Below are positions 34,795 to 45,230 of a stretch of 59,733 bases of DNA, piece after piece. The notes under the pieces are model-generated. The model saw only the letters and a list, made by a program, of their open reading frames with translations. It was not told the origin of the DNA and made no database searches. Position 1 is the stretch's first letter. Every line of letters begins with the position of its first letter. Source of the DNA: Lacicoccus qingdaonensis (GTDB taxonomy: Bacteria; Bacillota; Bacilli; Staphylococcales; Salinicoccaceae); assembly GCF_900101075.1 (NCBI RefSeq), contig NZ_FNFY01000015.1, forward strand, positions 1-59,733. The letters are read 5' to 3'. Made by a program: the position numbers and the translations under genes.

Positions 34795-36207
34795 CTATGC
34801 TTCATCCGGTTTCGGCTTTAACGCTTCTCTTTTCTTTCTGTTCCCTTTATCAAAATAAGAAACTGTAACTATCACAATGATATTAACAACAATACCATAT
34901 ATTATTGGATTACTGGATCCAAGGCCTTCTATCCATAACCCAATCAGTACAGTGACAGCTGATAGTAAGATGGCAGAAAATGCAGCATTAGACGTAATTT
35001 TCTTAGAAAACAGACCAAACAGGATCGGTATAAAGATTGAACCTGCAAGAATTGCATAAGCAACATCGATGGCCACAAGCAGTTCCTCGATCCACAAAGA
35101 AATGATGATAGCAAGAACCGCCAAGATAAACGTCGTGGTACGTGAAATCAATAAGAACTTCGCATCATCTATCTTCGTAAAGAAATGGTCCTTTAAAATA
35201 TCCTTTGAAATCAGTGTTGACGACGCCAGTAATGTCCCGGATGCGGTAGACATGATAGCAGCTGCCACTGCCGCAAATACTACTCCCAGGAAACCTGTTG
35301 AAATAGTTTCAAAAGCCATTGTTGTGAATACATCCTGGGTATTTTGAATGCCCGGGAGCACTACAAGCGCAGCCATACCGATAACCACCATTGCCAGTGA
35401 ATAGAGTAAACTGTAGACACCAACTAAAACACCAGCTGTTTTTGCAACTTTTCTATTTTTAGCTGTAAAGTACCTTTGCCATATATCCTGTCCCACCATC
35501 ATCCCTAATGTATAGGTCAGTAAATAGGACATAATTTCTCTTAAACCAATTTCAGTAAAATTAAAATAAGTGCTTGGCAAATTGTTTCTTAATCCTTCAA
35601 AACCTCCTGCATCACTTAAACTCTGGGGCAGCATTATGACAAATATACCGATAGTCATTATCGCGAACTGGAAAACATCCGTGATGGATAATGTCCACAT
35701 ACCGCCAAGGATCGTATAACCGAAGACAATAGCACCACCGACTAAAATCGAAGATGTGAGCCCCCAATCGAATACTCCTGAGAGTAACGCTCCAATCGCA
35801 ATAATCTGAGTCACACTGATAAGTAATGTATAAATCGCAGCGACTACTGCCCCGATAAGCTTTGAGTTGGTTCCAAAAAGTTTTCCCAACAGTTCACTGA
35901 TAGTCAAAAGTTTATAGCCCATTACACGGTCAAGGAACAGTAATCCGAAAAGGGCAATACCCAGACCCATGGAGAATACAAACCAGACGCCTGAAAGTCC
36001 CATTTCATAGCCCAGTTGTGAAGATCCGATTGTTGAAGAGCCCCCTAAAAACACAGCAGTCAAACAGCCGAACAACATCCATACACCGAGATTTCTGTCA
36101 GCCACCATATATTGCTCACTGGTTTTTGCACGCATCATGCCGAGTAAACCTATACTGATCAATAGTAAGAAGTATACGGCAAAAATTAAATAATCTAATA
36201 GTTCCAT
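34795..36207 (-). CDS. Sodium:solute symporter (SSS family)
   Basis: Carrier of 470 aa with about 13 hydrophobic segments of the LeuT-like SSS fold. Signatures include YMVADRNLGVWMLFG, FLGGSSTIGSSQLGYEMG and the sodium-site helix AAIMSTASGTLLASSTLISKDI. The closest groups move proline, pantothenate or small amines. It is the last gene of an operon with gabT, gabD and a ureohydrolase. The simplest reading is import of a guanidino acid or GABA-like compound. That substrate is inferred from context. Confidence 0.9.
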   Translation of the reverse strand: MELLDYLIFAVYFLLLISIGLLGMMRAKTSEQYMVADRNLGVWMLFGCLTAVFLGGSSTIGSSQLGYEMGLSGVWFVFSMGLGIALFGLLFLDRVMGYKLLTISELLGKLFGTNSKLIGAVVAAIYTLLISVTQIIAIGALLSGVFDWGLTSSILVGGAIVFGYTILGGMWTLSITDVFQFAIMTIGIFVIMLPQSLSDAGGFEGLRNNLPSTYFNFTEIGLREIMSYLLTYTLGMMVGQDIWQRYFTAKNRKVAKTAGVLVGVYSLLYSLAMVVIGMAALVVLPGIQNTQDVFTTMAFETISTGFLGVVFAAVAAAIMSTASGTLLASSTLISKDILKDHFFTKIDDAKFLLISRTTTFILAVLAIIISLWIEELLVAIDVAYAILAGSIFIPILFGLFSKKITSNAAFSAILLSAVTVLIGLWIEGLGSSNPIIYGIVVNIIVIVTVSYFDKGNRKKREALKPKPDEA

Positions 36208-36245
36208 AAATCTTATCCCACCCTGTTTAAACGACTCGTCGATTT

Positions 36246-37193
36246 CTAAGATGATGACTCCCGTTTATTAATTGCAATCAAACTGATCATTTCAAAAATT
36301 ATTGCGGAAGCTGCCACAGCAGTTATTTCACCACTGTCGTATGTTGGCAATACTTCCACCAGATCGAAACCTTTGATATCAAGCCCCTTAAGATTTCTTA
36401 CAAATTCCAGGCCTTCAAAAGAAGTCGGTCCTCCGACTTCTGGTGTCCCTGTACCAGGAGCATAGGCAGGGTCCAGAAAATCAATGTCGTATGATACGTA
36501 TGCTTTTGCACTTCCGACACGTTCACGGATGCGTTCTGAAACTTTATCGAATCCAATTTCACGTGCCTCACGCATCGTTATCACTTCAAAACCTAAATCT
36601 CTGGCATCTTCGATACAGCCCGGACCGTACAGAGGCCCTCTCATTCCCACCTGGATGGAATGTTCTGTATCAATCAGTCCCTCTTCCACTGCTCTTCTGA
36701 ATGGCGTTCCATGCATATATTTTTCTCCAAAATAATTATCCCATGTATCACCATGTGAATCGAAATGAATCAAAGCTACAGGACCGTACTTTTTATGGAA
36801 CGCTCTGAGATGTCCAAGGGAAATTGAATGGTCGCCTCCCATCATCACAGGTGTGATACCACTGTCCAGGACAGGAGTAAGAGATTCTACGATATTGTCA
36901 TAAGTCGCATGAATATTGCCTGGAATCACATCAATATCGCCATAATCAACACCTGAGCAGTAATCAAAAATATTTATATCCTGATCTGGGTTATATGGTC
37001 TGAGCAGTACTGAGAAATCCCTGATATGCTGGGGTCCGTACCTTTGTCCGGTACGATTTGAAGCTGCAGTGTCAAAAGGCACACCGATTACAGCGAAATC
37101 CACATCTTCTGTTGTTCTTATATGTTCCAATCTCATAAAAGTTCTTGGTCCTACAAAACGTGGTGATTTTGATGAATCTTTTGGTCTATACAT
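36246..37193 (-). CDS. Ureohydrolase (agmatinase family; probable guanidinobutyrase)
   Basis: Manganese hydrolase of 315 aa that splits a guanidino group to urea. Metal ligands are in GGDHSISLGH, FDSHGDTWD and DIDFLDPAYAPGTGTPEVGG. The second motif has Ser where agmatinases usually have Ala (DAHxD). The motif KYMHGTPFRRAVEEGLID follows. Agmatinase would yield putrescine, but the neighbours gabT and gabD use GABA, which is the product of 4-guanidinobutyrate cleavage. I therefore favour guanidinobutyrase, with agmatinase or guanidinopropionase as alternatives. AAGGAGAG precedes the ATG. Confidence 0.85.
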   Translation of the reverse strand: MYRPKDSSKSPRFVGPRTFMRLEHIRTTEDVDFAVIGVPFDTAASNRTGQRYGPQHIRDFSVLLRPYNPDQDINIFDYCSGVDYGDIDVIPGNIHATYDNIVESLTPVLDSGITPVMMGGDHSISLGHLRAFHKKYGPVALIHFDSHGDTWDNYFGEKYMHGTPFRRAVEEGLIDTEHSIQVGMRGPLYGPGCIEDARDLGFEVITMREAREIGFDKVSERIRERVGSAKAYVSYDIDFLDPAYAPGTGTPEVGGPTSFEGLEFVRNLKGLDIKGFDLVEVLPTYDSGEITAVAASAIIFEMISLIAINKRESSS

Positions 37194-37211
37194 AAATATC
37201 TTCTCTCCTTG

Positions 37212-38606
37212 TTATATTAAATTCCCTATCGACAAATATTTCGTATCCAAATAAGCTTCAATACCTTCAGGTCCGCCTTCTTTACCGAGGCCGCTCTCTT
37301 TCAGGCCGCCGAACGGAGCGTGTGCGGCCGACGGTGCACCGTCATTCCAGCCGATGACGCCGAAGTCGAGCTGATCTGACAGGTACAAGCCTGTTCTATA
37401 GTCATTCGTGAAGTAATATGCAGCGAGACCGAACGGAAGGCTGTTGGCAAGTTCAACTGCTTCTTCTATATCCGTAAATGACTGGATCGGAATCAGCGGG
37501 CCGAATGTCTCTTCACTCATAATTTCCATCTCCTGGTTCGCATTCTTGATGACAGTCGGCTCGAAGAAATATGTTTCTTTTTCATCGTCCGTGATGCCTT
37601 TGCCGCCGCACAGGATCTCTGCACCCAAACCTCTCGCATTTTCAGCCTGTCCGCTTACTTTTTCATAAGCCTTCTTATTGATCAGCGGCCCGACTTGAAT
37701 GTTCTCTTCCAGGCCATTGCCGACTTTAAGCTGCGCCACTTTCGCACTCAGTTTCTCTGAGAACTCATCCACGACGGATTCATGGACGAACAGTCGATTC
37801 GCACATATGCACGTCTGCCCCGCGTTTCTGAACTTGGATGCGATGGTCTGGTCGACTGCGATATCAATATCCGCATCGCCGCACACGATGATCGGTGCAT
37901 GGCCGCCAAGTTCCATGGACACATGCTTAACCGTCGCCGCACTGTTTTCAATCAGTGACTTGCCGACCGGGGTGGATCCCGTGAATGTGATTTTTCTGAC
38001 CAATGGACTGTCTGTAAATAAAGACCCGATCTCACTGCCCGAACCGTTCACAGCTTTGAACACATTTTTCGGCACCCCAGCCGCGTAGGCGAGTTCCACC
38101 AGCTTCATCGTTGTAAGCGGCGTCTCGGCCGCAGGTTTGATGATGAATGAACATCCTGCCGCCAGTGCCGGCGCGACTTTTCTCGTCAGCATCGCCGCCG
38201 GGAAGTTCCATGGGGTGATGCCCGCAACCAGTCCGACCGGCTGCTTTTTAATGATGATATTCTTATTCGGAGAATTTGCCGGGACCGTTCTTCCGTAAAT
38301 GCGTTTTGCCTCTTCAGCGTACCATTCGATGTAGGCATTGGCGTAGGCCACCTCGCCCAGCGCTTCGTGCAGTGGTTTGCCGCTTTCTTTCGTGATGATT
38401 TCAGCCAGTTCGTCCTTATTTTCATTGATCAGGCGAAACCACTCCTTAATAATACCAGAACGGTGATGGGCATCCGTCTTCTGCCATTCTTTGAATCCTT
38501 CATGGCATGATTCGATTGCTGCCTGAACCTCTTCTTTCGTATTTATCTTTAAAGTATCAATGACCGCGCCTGTTGCCGGATTTTTAACATCAAAAGTTTG
38601 AACCAT
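37212..38606 (-). CDS. gabD: Succinate-semialdehyde dehydrogenase
   Basis: Aldehyde dehydrogenase of 464 aa. Landmarks are [20 protein letters not shown], the GSTPVG nucleotide loop, the general base in MELGGHAP and the catalytic Cys in [14 protein letters not shown]. The residues around the Cys match succinate-semialdehyde dehydrogenases. Oxidises succinate semialdehyde, the product of gabT, to succinate. The gabT stop and gabD start share a base (TAATG), so translation is coupled. Confidence 0.93.
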   Translation of the reverse strand: MVQTFDVKNPATGAVIDTLKINTKEEVQAAIESCHEGFKEWQKTDAHHRSGIIKEWFRLINENKDELAEIITKESGKPLHEALGEVAYANAYIEWYAEEAKRIYGRTVPANSPNKNIIIKKQPVGLVAGITPWNFPAAMLTRKVAPALAAGCSFIIKPAAETPLTTMKLVELAYAAGVPKNVFKAVNGSGSEIGSLFTDSPLVRKITFTGSTPVGKSLIENSAATVKHVSMELGGHAPIIVCGDADIDIAVDQTIASKFRNAGQTCICANRLFVHESVVDEFSEKLSAKVAQLKVGNGLEENIQVGPLINKKAYEKVSGQAENARGLGAEILCGGKGITDDEKETYFFEPTVIKNANQEMEIMSEETFGPLIPIQSFTDIEEAVELANSLPFGLAAYYFTNDYRTGLYLSDQLDFGVIGWNDGAPSAAHAPFGGLKESGLGKEGGPEGIEAYLDTKYLSIGNLI

Positions 38607-39910
38607 TACGCCTTACCTGCTTTCTCAAGTGCCGCATCCAGGATGTCGAGCCCTTTATTGAGCTCTTCGTCAGTAATGACGAGAGGCATCAGAAATCTGA
38701 TGACATTGCCGTAAATGCCGGCTGAAAGTAAAATCAATCCGTTGTCATTCGCATATTTTGCGATCTGACCGGTAAGTGCTTTATCAGGTGAATTTTCCTT
38801 ATCATCATTGACGATCTCAACCGCCACCATCGCACCGAGGCGTCTGACTTCACCGATGAATGAATATTTATCCTGATAAATTTTAAATACATCTTCAAGT
38901 TTATGGCCGATTCTTTCCGCTTTGGTGCAGAGATCTTCCTCTTCAATCACATCAATGACAGTAAGTGCTGCTTGACATGCCACAGGGTTTCCGGCGAATG
39001 TTCCGCCGAGTTCACCCGGTTCTGCCGCGTCCAGAATTTCAGACCTGCCGACGACACCGCTCAAAGGGAGACCCGCTGCCAGTGATTTCGAAACCAGTAC
39101 CAGATCAGGCTCAATACCGAAGTGCTCTGATGCGAACCATTTGCCGGTACGGCCGAAACCGGTCTGGATTTCATCTGCCACAAATACGATGCCGTTCTCT
39201 TTACAGAATTCGGCCACGGCTTCTACAAAACGTTTCGGCGGTATGATAAAACCGCCTTCGCCCTGAACCGGCTCCATAACGACGCAGGCGACATTTTCCG
39301 GTGCCACAGTCTCAATGAAGAAATCATGAAACTCCTTGATCGTCTGGTCGATATACTCTTCTTCAGTCAATGCGGAATGCCTGCGATAAACATAAGGGTA
39401 CGGTGCCGGATAAATATCAGAAGCAAACGGTCCGAAGCCGTTTTTGTATGGTTTGACCTTGCTTGTCATGCTCATCGTCAAATTCGTCCTGCCATGGTAA
39501 CCGCGTTTGAATGACACAACAGCATTTCTTCCTGTATGTTTCCTGGACATTTTCACTGCATTTTCAACCGCTTCGGCACCGGAGTTGAAAAGGATCGCTT
39601 TTTTATCAAAGTCACCCGGTGTAATCTGGCACAGTTTTTCAGCGAGTTCGATATAACCGTCATACATTATGCAGTTGAAGCCCGGATGCAGAAACTTATC
39701 GACCTGACTTTTTACCGCCTCTGTCACTTTAGGATGTGTATGCCCTACATTCTGTACACCGATTGCGCCCGCAAAATCGATCAGTTCATTGCCTTCAGGG
39801 TCGGTGATTGTCACACCGTGGGCATGGCCTGCGATACTCAAGTTGCCGTTGCTCACACTTCTGGATACATATTTATCTCTTTTTTTCTGTAAATCTTCAG
39901 TTCTCGTCAT
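38606..39910 (-). CDS. gabT: 4-aminobutyrate aminotransferase
   Basis: Class III PLP aminotransferase of 434 aa. PLP contacts are in [33 protein letters not shown] (Asp to ring nitrogen) and the Schiff-base Lys in [28 protein letters not shown] is typical of GabT. It moves the amino group of GABA to 2-oxoglutarate. The start at 39910 (MTRTEDLQ) follows AAAGGGG by 8-9 bases. First gene of the operon. An imperfect palindrome lies about 35 bases upstream. Confidence 0.93.
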   Translation of the reverse strand: MTRTEDLQKKRDKYVSRSVSNGNLSIAGHAHGVTITDPEGNELIDFAGAIGVQNVGHTHPKVTEAVKSQVDKFLHPGFNCIMYDGYIELAEKLCQITPGDFDKKAILFNSGAEAVENAVKMSRKHTGRNAVVSFKRGYHGRTNLTMSMTSKVKPYKNGFGPFASDIYPAPYPYVYRRHSALTEEEYIDQTIKEFHDFFIETVAPENVACVVMEPVQGEGGFIIPPKRFVEAVAEFCKENGIVFVADEIQTGFGRTGKWFASEHFGIEPDLVLVSKSLAAGLPLSGVVGRSEILDAAEPGELGGTFAGNPVACQAALTVIDVIEEEDLCTKAERIGHKLEDVFKIYQDKYSFIGEVRRLGAMVAVEIVNDDKENSPDKALTGQIAKYANDNGLILLSAGIYGNVIRFLMPLVITDEELNKGLDILDAALEKAGKA

Positions 39911-39943
39911 TGCTGAAACCCCTTTCACATTATGAGTATGGTC

Positions 39944-39966
39944 ATTATTTCAAATATTGGAATAAT
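39944..39966. promoter_or_regulatory. Palindrome upstream of gabT
   Basis: Ten-base arms (39944-39953 and 39957-39966; ATTATTTCAA against TTGGAATAAT) with one mismatch and a 3-base centre lie in the gabT leader. It is a likely binding site for an operon regulator that is not encoded next door. Confidence 0.5.
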
Positions 39967-40081
39967 TGAAAGTACCAATTTCATAAAAATAAGGGGACCA
40001 GATGAAAAGGGAATCTTGTTCATGCTGAAAATCAGTTTATCTTCATACCATTCAAAGTATTAAGTGTCATCAAAGACCCAC

Positions 40082-40117
40082 AAAAATGACCCCGGTTCAT
40101 TATGAACCAGGGTCATT
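40082..40117 (-). terminator. Terminator of the esterase-like gene
   Basis: A stem of about 15 bp (AATGACCCCGGTTCA with its near complement) is followed by TTTTT on the minus strand. Confidence 0.9.
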
Positions 40118-40126
40118 CAGCTGATA

Positions 40127-40771
40127 TTACTTTTTAATTTGATCCAGCAGCCAGCGGGCGACGTCTTTCTTATTCTGCTCACCGATCTGATGCGCCGTAT
40201 CATACGTGGTATAAGAGACATTCGCACCTTTATCCTTAAAAAACGCTTCGTTCTTCTTCCCGATTTCCGGCGGGAAGATCTCATCTTCACTGCCGACTGA
40301 CAGGAAGACATCCAGATGTTCCACACTTTTTACGCCGTATCGCTCCTCCAGGAATTCAGGCACATAGCCGTTCATGGACACAATGCCGCTGATCTCATCA
40401 CCCATCAGGAGTGCCAGTGTATTCGACAGGATCGCTCCCTGGCTGAATCCGCCGAGATACACATGATCTTTATCCACCGGATACGCCTCAATGATCTCAA
40501 ACACGAACGCCGGCATCTTTTTCATGCACGCATCAAACGTCTCCATGTCCGGCTTGCCGAATTCCTCAAGCAGATAATACGCATAGCCGTTCTTAAACTC
40601 CAGATTCCCGCGGACAGCGACGACGATAAACTCATCCGTCACACCGTCAAAGTTGATCCACGCAAATTCTTCATGATGCCCGATGCCATGAAACGCAATG
40701 AGCATCGGATACTTTTTATTTTCATCATAATTTTCAGGTGTTTTCACTTCGTAATAAAATTCATTCTCCAC
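40127..40771 (-). CDS. Alpha/beta hydrolase (phospholipase/carboxylesterase type)
   Basis: Esterase-like protein of 214 aa. The nucleophile elbow is GGFSQGA, the acid is in GSEDEIFP and the His is in DTAHQIG, so the triad is complete. The oxyanion region is LIAFHGIGHHEE. The family hydrolyses short acyl or thioacyl esters. A GTG at 40771 is chosen since GGGAGG lies 5 bases upstream; the frame reaches back to an ATG at 40798 without a good site. Transcribed alone. Confidence 0.85.
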   Translation of the reverse strand: MENEFYYEVKTPENYDENKKYPMLIAFHGIGHHEEFAWINFDGVTDEFIVVAVRGNLEFKNGYAYYLLEEFGKPDMETFDACMKKMPAFVFEIIEAYPVDKDHVYLGGFSQGAILSNTLALLMGDEISGIVSMNGYVPEFLEERYGVKSVEHLDVFLSVGSEDEIFPPEIGKKNEAFFKDKGANVSYTTYDTAHQIGEQNKKDVARWLLDQIKK

Positions 40772-40921
40772 ACGAATGCCTCCCCTGTCTTTTGTCACTA
40801 TTATAGCTTTGTCTCATGCGTGAACGAAAATAATCTGCACCGCTCAATATGAACCGTTTTGATTAATGGAGGGCCTTGTGAAATAATCAATATATCAAAT
40901 CAGACGATTTTAGAGAGGGAT

Positions 40922-42085
40922 ATGACATTGGAAAAACTACAGAATCTGGACTTCCGGGGACGCATCAGTCTAATGGAAGAGACAGCAAAACAGTTCAAGG
41001 AGACCGCACGGGAACATGATGAAAATGCCACGTTTCCGTTTGAGAATTTTGAAAAGCTGAAAGCGATCGGCTATCCTTCACTGTCCATACCGAAAGTATA
41101 TGGCGGCGGGGGCATCAGTCTCGCTGAATTGATGAAACACCAGGAAACCATTGCGAAGTATGACGGCGCGACTGCACTGTCGATCGGCTGGCATATGGGC
41201 ATCATCATGGATCTCGGTGAGAAGAAGACATGGGAGGAAGAAAAATATAAAAAGGTTGCTGCAGATGTGATCGAAAACGGCGCGCTGATCAACAACCTCG
41301 CCACAGAACCCGCAACGGGCAGTCCGACACGCGGCGGCAGGCCGGAAACGACTGCGGTGAAAGACGGTGACACCTGGATTTTGAACGGCAGAAAAACATT
41401 CGCCACACTCTCACCCGTCTTAAAATATGCTTCGGTCAGTGCAACAATCGAGGACACCGGCGAGGTCGGGGACTTTATTGTCGATACTGAACTTGAAGGT
41501 GTAAGTGTCGACGAAACGTGGAATTCTGTCGCAATGCGTGCAAGCGGCAGCCATGACTTCATAATGAAAAATGTCCGTGTGAAAGAAGAAGACCTCGTGT
41601 CATACAGAACACCCGGCAAAAAAGACCCGTCCGGCTGGCTGCTCCATATACCCGCCTGCTACCTCGGCATCGCGAAGGCAGCACAAAAAGCAGCAGTGGA
41701 TTTTGCCTCGACCTATTCGCCGAACAGCATTAAAGGCACGATTTCAGAACTGCCGAACGTCCAGGAAAAACTCGGACGGATAGAAATGGCGGTGATGGAA
41801 GCTGACGCATTTTTATATACAATTGCGAAAGAATGGGATGACGTGGACCATGAGAAGAGAGAAGAAATGGGTCCAAAACTCGGTGCAGTCAAAACTTCCA
41901 TCGTCAACAAGGCCGTCGACATCGTCGATCTGTCCATGAGAGTCGTCGGTGCGAAAAGTCTCGATGCCGACAACGAACTGCAGAGACATTACAGAAACGT
42001 CCGCGCCGGTCTCCATAATCCCCCGATGGACGATATGGTCATCATCAATCTTGCTGAATCATCAATTAAAAGGATTGGAGAGTAA
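40922..42085 (+). CDS. Acyl-CoA dehydrogenase family protein
   Basis: Flavoprotein of 387 aa with the three-domain acyl-CoA dehydrogenase fold. ATEPATGSPTRGG and WILNGRKTFATLSP form the FAD and substrate region, and ASGSHDFIMKNVRV follows. The catalytic Glu of true dehydrogenases is not obvious. The end (NVRAGLHNPPMDDMV) resembles DszC/flavin-dependent monooxygenase-like members and Bacillus YdbM. So it may be a monooxygenase rather than a beta-oxidation enzyme. A GAGGG site fits a TTG at 40928 better than the ATG at 40922. A nucleoside hydrolase gene follows two bases later. Confidence 0.82.
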   Translation: MTLEKLQNLDFRGRISLMEETAKQFKETAREHDENATFPFENFEKLKAIGYPSLSIPKVYGGGGISLAELMKHQETIAKYDGATALSIGWHMGIIMDLGEKKTWEEEKYKKVAADVIENGALINNLATEPATGSPTRGGRPETTAVKDGDTWILNGRKTFATLSPVLKYASVSATIEDTGEVGDFIVDTELEGVSVDETWNSVAMRASGSHDFIMKNVRVKEEDLVSYRTPGKKDPSGWLLHIPACYLGIAKAAQKAAVDFASTYSPNSIKGTISELPNVQEKLGRIEMAVMEADAFLYTIAKEWDDVDHEKREEMGPKLGAVKTSIVNKAVDIVDLSMRVVGAKSLDADNELQRHYRNVRAGLHNPPMDDMVIINLAESSIKRIGE

Positions 42086-42087
42086 AT

Positions 42088-43017
42088 ATGGAAAAAGTCA
42101 TATTGGATGTGGATACGGGCATCGACGATGCCCTGGCCATCATTTACGCGATTGAAAGCAGACAGCTCGATATTCAAGGCATTACCACGGTGAACGGTAA
42201 TGTGCCACTCGATTATGTAACCAAAAATACACTGAAAGTGCTGAAACTGGCAGACAGTAATGACATTCCCATCTATGAAGGCGCCGCCGAACCTTATGTC
42301 AGAGAAGCCGTCCATGAATTTAAGGTGCATGGGGGTGACGGGATCGGCAATGCCCTCGACGATATGGCAGTGTCAAAAGAACTGGAAGAGACTTTTGCCG
42401 CAGATTTCATCATCGAAAGTGCGCACAAATATAAAAAGGGACTGACTCTGATCATGGTGGGGCCTCTGACGAACTTGGCACTTGCCTTAAAGAAAAATCC
42501 GGCCATCAAAGATATGATTGGGCGGGTCGTCATCATGGGCGGCCTCGTGTCAAACGCCGGTTACGGCAATATGCTGCCCACTTCGGAGTTCAACATCTTC
42601 GCCGATGCGGAAGCGGCCAAAGTCGTGTTCCATAAAGGGCTGGACATCACACTAATCAGCCTTGATGTCACGCATCAGGTGATGATGACCGATGAACATG
42701 TAGAACAACTCAACGGCTCGCCGTATTATGATTTTATTAAAAATGCGACTGATGAATATATGGACTACGGCCTGAAACTGTATAATAAACGCCAATGCGC
42801 ACTGCACGACCCGCTCACGGTGGGGTACGTGCTCGATTCCTCACTGCTTACGACAGAAAAATATTATGTGGACGTCGAGACCTCAAGTCCCCTCGGTTAC
42901 GGTCAGACCATATGCGATTTCAGGGGGCTGCTCAGCAAAGAACCGAATGTGAACATCTGCGCCGGGGTGGACAGTGCACGTTTTCTGAAGGATTTCATCG
43001 GAACACTGTCTAAGTGA
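42088..43017 (+). CDS. Nucleoside hydrolase
   Basis: Inosine/uridine-preferring hydrolase of 309 aa that releases base and ribose. The calcium-binding signature DVDTGIDDALAI is at residues 7-18. The substrate loop is VHGGDGIGN, FNIFADAEAA carries the ribose contacts and ALHDPLTVG supplies the last calcium ligand. GGAGAG precedes the ATG, which follows the previous stop by two bases. The pairing with an acyl-CoA dehydrogenase-like flavoprotein is unusual. The sodium symporter after the terminator could import the substrate. Confidence 0.93.
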   Translation: MEKVILDVDTGIDDALAIIYAIESRQLDIQGITTVNGNVPLDYVTKNTLKVLKLADSNDIPIYEGAAEPYVREAVHEFKVHGGDGIGNALDDMAVSKELEETFAADFIIESAHKYKKGLTLIMVGPLTNLALALKKNPAIKDMIGRVVIMGGLVSNAGYGNMLPTSEFNIFADAEAAKVVFHKGLDITLISLDVTHQVMMTDEHVEQLNGSPYYDFIKNATDEYMDYGLKLYNKRQCALHDPLTVGYVLDSSLLTTEKYYVDVETSSPLGYGQTICDFRGLLSKEPNVNICAGVDSARFLKDFIGTLSK

Positions 43018-43054
43018 TTTTATGATACAACCAAAAGTAGTATTGATATTAAGA

Positions 43055-43085
43055 AACGGCAGCGGGATTAAACCCCGCTGCCGTT
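43055..43085 (+). terminator. Hairpin after the nucleoside hydrolase gene
   Basis: A 12-bp perfect GC-rich stem (AACGGCAGCGGG with its complement). The T-run after it is poor. Confidence 0.75.
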
Positions 43086-43284
43086 GTTCGCATTTCAAAT
43101 GATTTTGTGCACCTTCATAAAATTAATATCATTTACTGGTTATTGATTAAAAGTGAATTTTAATCTGCATGAAGAAATTTTAAGATAAAACCTCATTTAA
43201 TATGCAAATTTCATATATCAAGTTTAATTCATATATTAAAGTGTATATAAAAGTAAATTGGAAGTTAAAACAGGGGGTATCGAT

Positions 43285-45024
43285 ATGGGAGAGTTTATAT
43301 TCACCGTCTTATCCGCAGCATTCTTCATGTTTTTGGTGGCCTGGTATTCATATCTCAAGACAAGAAACACCATCAGTGATTCGACAGGCTACTTTCTCGC
43401 AGGCCGGGGCCTGACGGGGGGCTTCATTGCAGGTTCGCTCATACTGACCAACCTATCCGCTGAACAGTTGATCGGTCTGAACGGTCAGGCCTACAGCAGC
43501 AATATGACGAATATGGCCTGGGAAGTTACGGCGGGGTTCTCCGTCATCGTTTTGGCTTTGATTCTGCTGCCGCGCTACCTCGGCGGTTCATTCACAACCC
43601 TTCCCGAATTCATCAACGACCGTTTTGACCAGGGCACGCGCATCCTGGTCGTACTTTTATTCATGCTCGGATACGGACTTGTGACCATACCGTCGGTCCT
43701 GTACTCCGGTGCAATTGCAGTGCTCCAGCTGTTTGATGTGCCGGCGGCGCTCGGCATCACCTTCGAGCAGTCCATGTGGCTTACGGTCTGGATCATCGGC
43801 ATCATCGGATCCTGTTATGCGATCTTCGGTGGCCTGAAGGCCGTTGCGATTTCGGATACGCTGAACGGCATCGGACTCTTCATCATTGGACTCATCGTTC
43901 CCGTGCTCGGCTTCATCGCCCTCGGGGACGGCAATATGCTGGACGGGATGAGGACGATCACACTTGAAAGTCCGGAGAAGCTGAACTCCATCGGTTCGAG
44001 CGATGACGGAGTGCCGTTTGGGACGATTTTTACGGGTATGATTTTCGCGAACCTCTTCTACTGGGGAACGAACCAGTATGCCATACAGCGTACACTCGGG
44101 GCCCAGAGCCTCGCAGAAGGTCAGAAAGGTGCCTTGATCACCGGGTTTCTGAAGATTCTCGTCCCTTTTATGATGATGATTCCAGGCATCATCGCCTTTC
44201 ATCTGTATGGGCCGGGATTTGAGACGATGGATCTGGCATACCCTGCGCTGATTTCGGATTTGCTCCCGACATTCCTGAGCGGATTTTTTCTGGCTGTCCT
44301 GCTCGGTGCGGTCTTCTCAAGTTTCAATTCACTGCTCAACAGTGCCGCAACGATGTTTGCTTATGACATCTACAAAGTGCTGATTAATAAAAGGGCGACG
44401 GACCGTCAGATGATTCGCATCAGTCAATGGTTCGGCGTGGTTCTGTCGCTGGTCACTTTCTTCATTGCCCCGCTGCTGCTCAATGCACCTGAAGGGCTAT
44501 GGACGGTCATACGTGAGTTCACCGGGTTCTTTAACATACCGATCATAGCAATCGTGCTCGTTGGTATATTTTCAAAATACATCCCGCCTATCGGCCCAAA
44601 AGTCGCAATCATCGTCCACGTCATCAGCTATTACATGTTGATGTGGGGCATGCCGATGTTTGTCAATATCGAAGTGCCAATCAACTTCATTCACATACAG
44701 GGTATACTGTTCGCGGTCGCAGTCATCATCATGTTGACGGCAGGATTCATCCGACCGCTGTCGGAACCCTTCAGATTCAGGCCGGATGCATCTGTCAGCA
44801 TGGTGCCATGGAAGTACGCCATTCCCGTCACCATCATACTGTCCAGTGGGATGGTGTTCACATTTATGTTATTCTCCACAATAGGACTTGCAAGTCCTGA
44901 CAATATCGTATCCGGCTGGTTCCTGCCCATCGCTGCAGGGTTGATCATCGTCACCATCCTCCTGTACATTGTAGCGCTGAAATCATGGAACAGGAAATAC
45001 CAGGACTTCATCACCGGAGCTTAG
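43285..45024 (+). CDS. Sodium:solute symporter, long form
   Basis: Carrier of 579 aa with about 14 hydrophobic segments, of the SGLT-like branch of SSS. Signatures are FLAGRGLTGGFIAGSLILTN, LSAEQLIGLNGQAY and the sodium-site helix SSFNSLLNSAATMFAYDIYK. This branch moves sugars, myo-inositol or related polyols. The start at 43285 follows AGGGGG by about 8 bases; the open frame from 43258 lacks a site. It may belong with the nucleoside hydrolase (ribose or nucleoside), but the terminator between them argues for independent control. Confidence 0.9.
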   Translation: MGEFIFTVLSAAFFMFLVAWYSYLKTRNTISDSTGYFLAGRGLTGGFIAGSLILTNLSAEQLIGLNGQAYSSNMTNMAWEVTAGFSVIVLALILLPRYLGGSFTTLPEFINDRFDQGTRILVVLLFMLGYGLVTIPSVLYSGAIAVLQLFDVPAALGITFEQSMWLTVWIIGIIGSCYAIFGGLKAVAISDTLNGIGLFIIGLIVPVLGFIALGDGNMLDGMRTITLESPEKLNSIGSSDDGVPFGTIFTGMIFANLFYWGTNQYAIQRTLGAQSLAEGQKGALITGFLKILVPFMMMIPGIIAFHLYGPGFETMDLAYPALISDLLPTFLSGFFLAVLLGAVFSSFNSLLNSAATMFAYDIYKVLINKRATDRQMIRISQWFGVVLSLVTFFIAPLLLNAPEGLWTVIREFTGFFNIPIIAIVLVGIFSKYIPPIGPKVAIIVHVISYYMLMWGMPMFVNIEVPINFIHIQGILFAVAVIIMLTAGFIRPLSEPFRFRPDASVSMVPWKYAIPVTIILSSGMVFTFMLFSTIGLASPDNIVSGWFLPIAAGLIIVTILLYIVALKSWNRKYQDFITGA

Positions 45025-45230
45025 CAAATAATCGACAGCGGAGCTCCAGCGTTATTAATATCAAATTTAGTCATTATAATAGATTAATAATGAACCCGGA
45101 AACTTAATTGTTTTCGGGGTTCATTTCGTTTATTTTATTAATGTTTGAAAAATGTAAATTTGGAAAAACTAATAATGAAAGTATATATAATTTGCATATT
45201 TTTAAACTGAAACTTGAGGAGGTGAATAAA

